A stretch of DNA of 64,000 bases from Monocercomonoides exilis. Taxonomy: Eukaryota; Preaxostyla; Oxymonadida; Polymastigidae. A program made the translations under genes and the position numbers. The number at the start of each line of letters is the position of its first letter. Position 1 is the stretch's first letter. The notes under the pieces are model-generated. The model searched no databases. It saw only the letters and a program-made list of their open reading frames with translations, and had not been told where the DNA came from. This document shows, piece by piece, positions 57,213 through 64,000 of the stretch. The stretch lies in assembly GCA_001643675.2 (NCBI GenBank), contig LSRY02000006.1, positions 126,501-190,500 on the forward strand, given 5' to 3'.

Positions 57213-57436
57213 TTTTATGTTGATATCATCTCACAATTTTTTTATTTTTTTTTAAAATTAAATGTGCTATTGAAGTGAAATTGATTTTGTCGAGTATTTT
57301 TTTTAAACAACTCATGCCATAATTTTTTTATTTCATCTTTTTTCTGTGAATAAAAATTGAGCAAAGAAGCTCAATTATATTTTAAAACAAATTTTTATTA
57401 AAACTATTACTTTTAATTATTTCCTCACAAATCTGG
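57213..57436 (+). other. Short AT-rich spacer
   Basis: T-rich 3' flank of the GOLPH3-like gene and 5' flank of the next gene, with AATAAAAATTG near 57348 as a possible polyadenylation context. No gene is present. Confidence 0.4.
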
Positions 57437-60400
57437 ATGCAAAATGTATGTTCCTTAAAATGAATGGAGAATTTAGCTGTGATTATGTGTTATTTGCTTT
57501 ATTTTCAGAAAGAGCATCATAAACAATTTAGCGATAAATGCTTACCGGAACTTTCATTTGATTCTTTTTCATATGGAAAACAACAACCTTCAAACAAACG
57601 TGGAGAATACATGCGTCCTTCAACTTCCTCTGGTTCATTCAAGCCAACATCACGCCCATCAACAAGCTCAACTGTAAACACAAAATGGCATAGAACGAAG
57701 CAATATGAAATTGTTTGCTATTTTATTTTTTCATTTATTTTTAAAAAAGGAATTTTCTTGTGATTTTTTTTTCTTTTCCCTCATTCTCGTTTAAAAGGAT
57801 CAATCTCCTTATGAGCAGGTTACTGAACCTCTTATGATTTCACTTTCTAACTTTAAGGACGCTTCAGCAAAAAAGCATGATCCGATTGAAGAACAATTGT
57901 ATTTGTCAATAGGAAGGCCAATTATTAGAGGCGAAAAAGATCCTCCACCTGTTATTGAGGAAGTGATTCGAGCACCAATTTCAAAGAGCAACAGAGCATC
58001 TTCGCCTCTGCTTTGTCAGCGTGCAACCCGCGAGCGCAAAGATCGTTGCTCCTCATCACTTGAAGCAAGGCGCCGCTCATCGCCTGTGCGACCTGCCACC
58101 AGAGATAGCGGGCTTGGCAAATCCAGATCCAAAAGGAAGGGGTTGCTAACCGACTCAAAAGACTTTACAAATGAAGAGGACTGTTTCCATGCAAAAGGAG
58201 CACACCCGCATTTTCGAAAGTCGCAACCTCATTCTTCTCCTCAATCATCTCGGGCTTCTATGAGCACTCCTTTATCCCCTTGCTCACTGAATTCAGCAGG
58301 CTCTTCTGCAAATTCATTATTTCCCTTTTCTGAATCGGAGCCAATTACTACCCACGAATCAGCGATTGTGACACCTTCACCTTCAATCAACTCTCCACTG
58401 TTTGCTTCGACTTCTCCGAATGTCACAGCTCAATCACCTTCTCTTTTCAATTCTCCGCAACGCAACATTCACACAAGGGCAGAAGCCAAACGTCCAAGCG
58501 CTGGAAAGACTGGCTCACAGTTAATGCCCACAAGGAACGTTAGAACTTCTTTGGGGATAAGAAGAAGGGACAAAGATGCGTTTTTCAAGAGAAAGGAGGA
58601 GGAAGAGCTAAATGATACTCCTATGGAAGGGCATCACAGGAAAAAGAGAAGAGATATCAAATTTAGTGAAAGCAGAGAATTTGACAGAAGAAGGGAAGAT
58701 AGCGAAGACTTTGGCAGAACTGAAATGAGGAGGCAGCAGGCAAGCCACAAAGTAGTTATGCACAATTATCTCGAATCTCCAAAGTCAAAAGCATCCAACG
58801 TGAGATTCTCCCTTCCGCACCCCCCTTCGCGCCACCATCAGATTTTTGCGCCGGCAACTGTGGAGGATGTTGTGGGTGTTGTGTCGATGCTGACGCCGAC
58901 GCTTGCTGAGTCGCCGTATTCGCAGGACCCGCGACGCATCAGAGGGCTCAGCCGGTCTGTTGCTGCCACAAGAGCACACATACCGTCATACACCTCGTTT
59001 TCAGCCATGTTTGCGTCTTCCTCTTCCTCTTCCTCTTCTTCGTCGTCGTCACTTTCAAAACCGGTTGCGCAGCAGAAGGGCAGGGCAAGGACTTCGATGA
59101 GCAAGAACAGAAAGGGCATGAATGATTTTGATGGAACAGAACTTGTGGATGATAAAGAGATTCCAATTAGAAGAGAAAAGGTATTCAAAGAAGATCAAAA
59201 TGAAGCCAATGAAGAGGAACAAACAAGGGAAAAGCTGAAAACGACTAAAGCTGCCAGAAAAAAGAAGGAGAACGCAAAAGAACCAGCTATTTATGGAGAA
59301 GGAAAAACATCTTCACATTATGCTTCTGCAGATGCGTTACAGCCCCGCCAAGCTTCGCCCTTTCGTTCCTCTTCAACAACCGTCCTTGTTTCAACCCAAT
59401 CTCCTTCTCATCAACGTGTGGTTGTTCATCCACAGACACCTTCTGCTGCCATTTTCACTCCATTTTTGCAAGTCAACAAGGCAGCAAAATTTGCTTCGCA
59501 AACATCAAATAGACAGTTCGAAGCAACAACAAAGAACAAAAAGGGGAAAGTGAATGAAGGGAAGCATATGGAAGACATGAAAAATGAGAGTGTTGAAAGA
59601 GAAGGAGAAGAAGGATATGAGAATGAGAAGAGAAAGAAGCAAAAGAGAGAGAAAGAAAGAGAGCAGGTGAAGAATAAATCAGAGGAAGAGATAAAGATGA
59701 GGATCCACAATCAAGTTTGGAATGATGCGTTTGAGCGGATCAAAAGCAGAATAAAAGAAGACGACAAAGAAGAAGACAGAATTTTGTCTATTAACATAGC
59801 AGCGATGCAGAAAGAAGAGAGCAGACAGAAAATAGCACTGAATGAGGAAGAGGAGAGGAGGAAGAGGAGGATGATGGCAAAGAAAAGGCAGGTGACAGCA
59901 ACACAATTGAGAAGGATTGAATCAGAAGAAAGGAAGGAGGCGAGAGAGAAAGAACAGATGAGAAAGAAGAAGATGATGTTGAATGAAGAAAATGAGAGAA
60001 GAAAGAAGAAGAAGAAGAAGAAGAAGAAAGTTAAGCCAACAAATAGAATAGTTGGAGGGAGTATAAAATTTGGTGAAGAAGAAGAAAAAAATGAAGACAA
60101 AGAAGAGGAATATGAAAGGAAAGAAAATGTGATTGAAAACAATATTGAATTCGAAGAAGATCATGATGATGATAACGGGATGGGTTCATTGCTTATTCAT
60201 TCGCATCAGTTGGCATCTGTTTCAGAAAGCGAGAATGAAACAGAAGGAGAAGCAGAAAAAGAAGAAGTTGAACGGTTTATGAGGAACGAGATGATATTTG
60301 AAGAAAACGAAGAGAATGAAGATGAAGAGAATAAGATGGGTTTATTCAAAGAAGAAAGACAGGAATTCAAAGAAAACAGAGAAGGATTAATGAATGAAAG

Positions 60401-60854
60401 AGAATATGAAAGCAGACAAGAAAGAAGAGAAGAATGTTTCGATACAAAAGAAGAGGAGTGGAATGAAGAACAAGAAAGAGAATTGGATTCAATGAAACGA
60501 GTAGAACATTTGGAACAACCCGAGCAGAACTTTCAGTTAATCACATTTGGAGAATTTGGAGCAGACAATTTGGAGGCTTTTTCGAATGAGGAGGTACAAC
60601 AGCAGATTGAGATTCAGGAAAATAAAACTCAATTGAAAGAAGATGAAGAGGGAGCAATTGATCCAAATGACTTGTTTCCTGACCCTCACATTATCACTTC
60701 ACAAGAAAGCGAAACATTTCAAAACGATCAAACAAATACAATCAATGAGTATCCTCACTATTCTCTTCAAGAAGACGAAGAAGGAGCAGCAACATCTGAA
60801 GATACTCTTCAATTATCGGTTTTACAAATGATTGGGGTGAATGAACCATGTTAA
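57437..60854 (+). CDS. Hypothetical charged, mostly disordered protein (1089 residues)
   Basis: Three exons, 57437-57445, 57509-57712 and 57798-60854, join in phase, starting MQNKEHHKQF. The first exon is only nine bases, so the start is tentative; 57798-60854 is firm. The N-terminal third is Ser/Pro/Arg-rich with SPxx-type sites (SPLLC, SSPVR, STPLSP). There is a poly-Ser run near 59005-59045. From about 59600 the protein becomes Lys/Glu/Arg-rich, predicted long helix, with an eight-Lys run (60004-60030), and the last 200 residues are strongly acidic. No family recognised. Basic-then-acidic helical stretches would suit a microtubule- or nucleic-acid-associated protein, but that is speculation. 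It is followed 111 bp later by the kinesin gene on the same strand. Confidence 0.65.
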
Positions 60855-60965
60855 CATCTTACAATTTTTTTTATAGTTAGTATATATGTTTTGTATATGT
60901 GTTTATATTATAATTATCTTTGAATATGTAATTATCTTTCACCATTATATATTTTTTCCAATTAA

Positions 60966-63900
60966 ATGGATCAAAGAATAAATGTATTTGTCAGAGTTCG
61001 TCCACGTGTTGGGAAAGAAATTCTTGATAGAGTTGGAGAATGTGTAACAATTTATAACGACAAGCAAATAGGATTGGATGAAAGACACTTTACATTTGAT
61101 AAGGTGTTTGATCAAAATATTTCACAGGTTTAGCAGTTTCTAAAGAGTTTATAATAAAATGCAATGAAAAAATCAATATTAACATTTTTTAAATTTTTGA
61201 TGTAGGAGGATGTATTTTCAACATGCGTCAAACCTCTTTTGGATTCGTTTTTTTCTGGTGTAAATGCGACGTGTCTTGCATATGGGCAAACCGGAAGTGG
61301 AAAAACGTATACCATGGGGACTGGAATAACTTTTATGATTAATCAAGACCAATCAGAGCAATTTGGTATTGTCCCTCGAGCATTGAACGAGATATATAAA
61401 ACGATTTCTGAAAGAAAGGATACTTATCAATCAACTGTGACAGTATCATTTCTTGAAATATACAATGAAGAAATTTATGATCTTCTTTCACCAAAAAGTT
61501 CTGCTCAAAGAAGAAATATTCTTCAATCTTCTGGACGCAGCAGCGCCGGAAGTCGTTCAGATGTTCAAATAAGGGAAACGGCTTCTGGAGATATTACAAT
61601 TATTGGCGCAGAAGAATTGGAAGCACAAAGCGAAGAAGAAGCAATTGCAGCACTGAACAGAGGAGCAGTGCTGCGAACAGTGAGTGCGACAGGGATGAAC
61701 ACTCAATCATCTCGTTCGCATGCCATATTCACGCTAAATCTGGAACAAGTTGAGATAGGGCTGAATGGAGGAGACAATGGAAACAACACAGAACGAGGAC
61801 AGCGTATGACAGGGAGACGGGTCATCAACAGTAAGTTCCATTTGGTAGACTTGGCAGGTTCCGAACGGCAGAAGAGGACTGGAAACATTGGAATGAAGCT
61901 CAAAGAAAGTGCTGCCATTAACTCTGGGCTGTTAGCATTGGGAAAAGTCATCAATGCGCTCAGCAGCGATGAGAAGAGGCGGAACTCTGCAGCTGCCTCA
62001 AATGCCTCTCCATCGCCTGCACCTGTACCACTTCCCCCTGCATCTCCTTTTCCATCTGCATCTGCTCCTTCTCCTTCTCCTTTCCCTCCCCGCCCTTCTT
62101 CCTCTTCTTCCATTTCTTCATCCTCCTCTTCCGCTTCCACTTCATCCCACCGCACCCTCCACGTGCCGTATCGCGAGAGCAAGCTCACCCGGATGCTCAA
62201 AGACAGCATCGGTGGCAACTCACTAACATCTTTCATTGCTTGCATATCGCCAGCTGATTCTTCCTTCGAAGAGACGCTCTCCACACTGCAATATGCTGCC
62301 CGCGCCAGGCTCATCAAAAACACGCCCATTCAGAACATCCGCGAAGAGCAGAGCATCAACGAGGCAGTGAAGCTGAAAGAGGAAGTGGCTCTGCTTCAGC
62401 AGGCGTTGCAAGAGGCGCAGGGAAAGTTGTCACTGGAAGAGCAGCTGCGGAACCAGAAGACGCAGAACCTGCATCAGGAAGAGGAGTATGTGGCGCTGAT
62501 TGAGAAGTACCATGCGCTTGTGCTGGAGATGCAGGACATGCAGAGCGACTGGCTGGAGACGAAGGAGAAGTCAGCGGCTGTGGCGAGGGAGTGCCTTCGA
62601 TTGAGAGAGCAGAACGACAAACTGGCAGGCGCACTGAACGAGGCGATGGATGCGATGAAAGAGGAAGGCGGTTTTGAGGCGCTGTCGAAGGGGCTGAAGG
62701 AGAGGATTGTGGAGGCGCTGAGGCCGGTGGCGACGTCGATGGACTTCAGAGCAGTGGTGAAGGAGGCAGAAGAGATAAAAGGGAAGGTGAGGGAAGACAA
62801 GATGAATGAGGAAGAGAGATATGAAGAGGGAATAAGAGGAGGAGTAGGAGGAGGAGGAGGGAAAAGAGAAGATGAAGAAGAGGAAGAAGAAAATTTTGGA
62901 AATAGAGGCGATGGCAAAGTGAGCAGAAGAAAAGAAGAAGGAGGTGCTTATGAAGAAGAAATGATTCGAAATGAGGCAGCAAACAAACAAGGTGAAGGAG
63001 AAGATGAAAACAAAAGCAGCAGCAGAAGTCAGAGCAAAAACAAAGAAAGATCATCTTCGCCTTCTGCTGTCACTCCAAAACATCAAACAAACATGTCACG
63101 CTCTTCCTCTTCTTCCTCTTCTTCTTCTTCTATTGCTTCTTCCCCTCCTCCTCTTCTTTCTGCTCCTTCTCCTCTTGCCCCTTCTCCTTATCTTTCCACC
63201 CCTGTCTTATCACATCATCCTTACTCTTCTCCAAACCAGTTCCGCATTTCGCCTTCTTCTCCCATTTCAATCTCTTCCTCTTCTTCTTCTTCTTCTTCTT
63301 CTTCCATCTCCTCTTCCCTCTCTTCTGTCCAGTCAGGTGTCTTCTCAGCTGCATTAAGCGCAGCACAACGCCCATCCACTGCTCTTCCTTCGATGGGCAT
63401 CATCGAGTCTAACAAACCAGCCCCACTTCCTCCAATGCACCCTCGCCCTTCCACTGCTTCTTCTGTTCTTCCTTCTGCTTCTTCCTCTTCCTCTTCCTCC
63501 TCTTCTTCTTCTTCAGAAGTCCAACGCAAGTTCAAGTTCCGCCTAAGAGAAGGCAGGCTCATTCGTCATTTGGAGTCAGAACTTCACACAGCACTGCAAC
63601 AGTGTGGTGTGTTAAGAGACGAATTGTCACAGGCGAAGATGCTGTTGGAGCACGACAAAGTGATTTTTGCGAAAAAAAGCAAAGAATGCTACACGTTGCA
63701 GACAGAAAACAGGAAGCTAAAGGGAGAAGTGGAAGAGATGGCGATGGAGAAGATGGAGATGATGAAGAACGGAGGAGGAGGCGGAGGAGGCGGAGGAATA
63801 GGAGAGGAAGAGCCGAGGCTGATGTCATTGAGAAGCCAATCGCAGATTCTGAAGGAGATGATCAGAAGAGAAGAAGACGGGGATGCAGTGCTGATGGAAG

Positions 63901-64000
63901 GAGAAAAGCAAGATGGAGATAGAAATGGAGAAGGAAGTAATTCTTCTTCTTCTTCTTCTTCTTCTTCTTCATATTCTCCATCAACCGCAGCATCAGACAT
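60966..64000 (+). CDS. Kinesin motor protein (N-terminal motor; 3' end beyond window)
   Basis: Exon 1 is 60966-61127 and exon 2 runs from 61206 past the window end in an unbroken frame (985 residues visible). The motor starts MDQRINVFVRVRPRVG. The P-loop GQTGSGKTYTMG is at residues 81-92, switch I NTQSSRSHAIF near 220, switch II LVDLAGSER near 267, and the HVPYRESKLTRMLKDSIGGN microtubule-binding block near 373. A ~58-residue Ser/Pro/Ala insertion separates LGKVINALSSDEK from that block. A neck-like coiled coil (about 62330-62650) follows, then acidic, poly-Ser and poly-Gly low-complexity stretches, with another coiled coil at 63540-63720. The motor sequence is most like kinesin-4/chromokinesins, which is an impression only. 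All nucleotide-binding residues are intact, so ATPase activity is expected. Confidence 0.93.

Noticed and set aside
58785-60164. Minus-strand Phe/Ser/Leu-rich frames opposite the 1089-residue gene
   Set aside because: Same antisense shadow effect of a Lys/Glu-rich coding strand.
62223-63828. Minus-strand Ser/Pro-rich and Glu-rich frames across the kinesin gene
   Set aside because: The plus strand carries an unmistakable kinesin motor and coiled coil in one frame; the others are shadows.
1-64000. Bacterial operons, ribosome binding sites, rRNA or tRNA genes
   Set aside because: Introns throughout and eukaryote-specific families (ELOF1, MYST, kinesin, GOLPH3) show nuclear DNA; no tRNA or rRNA was recognisable by eye, though a covariance-model scan would be decisive.

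Overview
The window looks like a nuclear contig from an anaerobic flagellate protist, most plausibly an oxymonad of the Monocercomonoides type. That is an inference from content, not a database match. The evidence is: AT-rich spacers; many short introns (about 45-140 bp) with GTATG/GTTTG-like donors and TAG/CAG/AAG acceptors; proteins stuffed with poly-Ser and Glu/Lys-rich tracts; and a giant surface protein with repeated Cys-Gly...Pro-Cys modules, a transmembrane segment and a kinase-like tail. Genes end in TAA, TAG and TGA, so the standard code fits.

Layout. 1-7.2 kb (+): a partial Ser-rich protein, a membrane-anchored phospholipase B-like hydrolase, a membrane-anchored histidine acid phosphatase and a small AMPK-beta-type glycogen-binding protein. 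8.9-16.7 kb (-): a small REV1-like BRCT protein and a 2153-residue coiled-coil protein built on a ~259-residue repeat. 17-22.5 kb (+): a secreted S41-type protease-like protein, a probable TRAP-gamma subunit and a START lipid-transfer protein. 22.5-33 kb: a transposon graveyard with foldback repeats, a decayed hAT transposase and relic coding sequence, partly enclosed by inverted ends. 33-37.5 kb (-): an unidentified 946-residue protein and transcription elongation factor ELOF1. 37.6-40.1 kb (+): a MYST histone acetyltransferase sharing a 37-bp head-to-head promoter with ELOF1. 41.4-53.6 kb (+): a ~12-kb surface-protein gene, one reading frame cut by four in-frame stops. 54.4-64 kb: a metallophosphoesterase (-), head-to-head with a GOLPH3-domain protein (+), then a 1089-residue charged protein and the N-terminal part of a kinesin (+).

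The genes are not an operon. They fall into housekeeping roles (chromatin and transcription; ER/Golgi; motor and cytoskeleton), hydrolases that appear to be secreted or in the endolysosomal system, and a lineage-specific surface family. A recurring theme is low-complexity Ser/Pro or Glu/Lys insertions placed inside conserved enzyme domains (MYST, kinesin motor, GOLPH3, S41). Exon junctions were worked out by hand: each chain of exons closes in frame and restores family motifs, but no transcript data were available.
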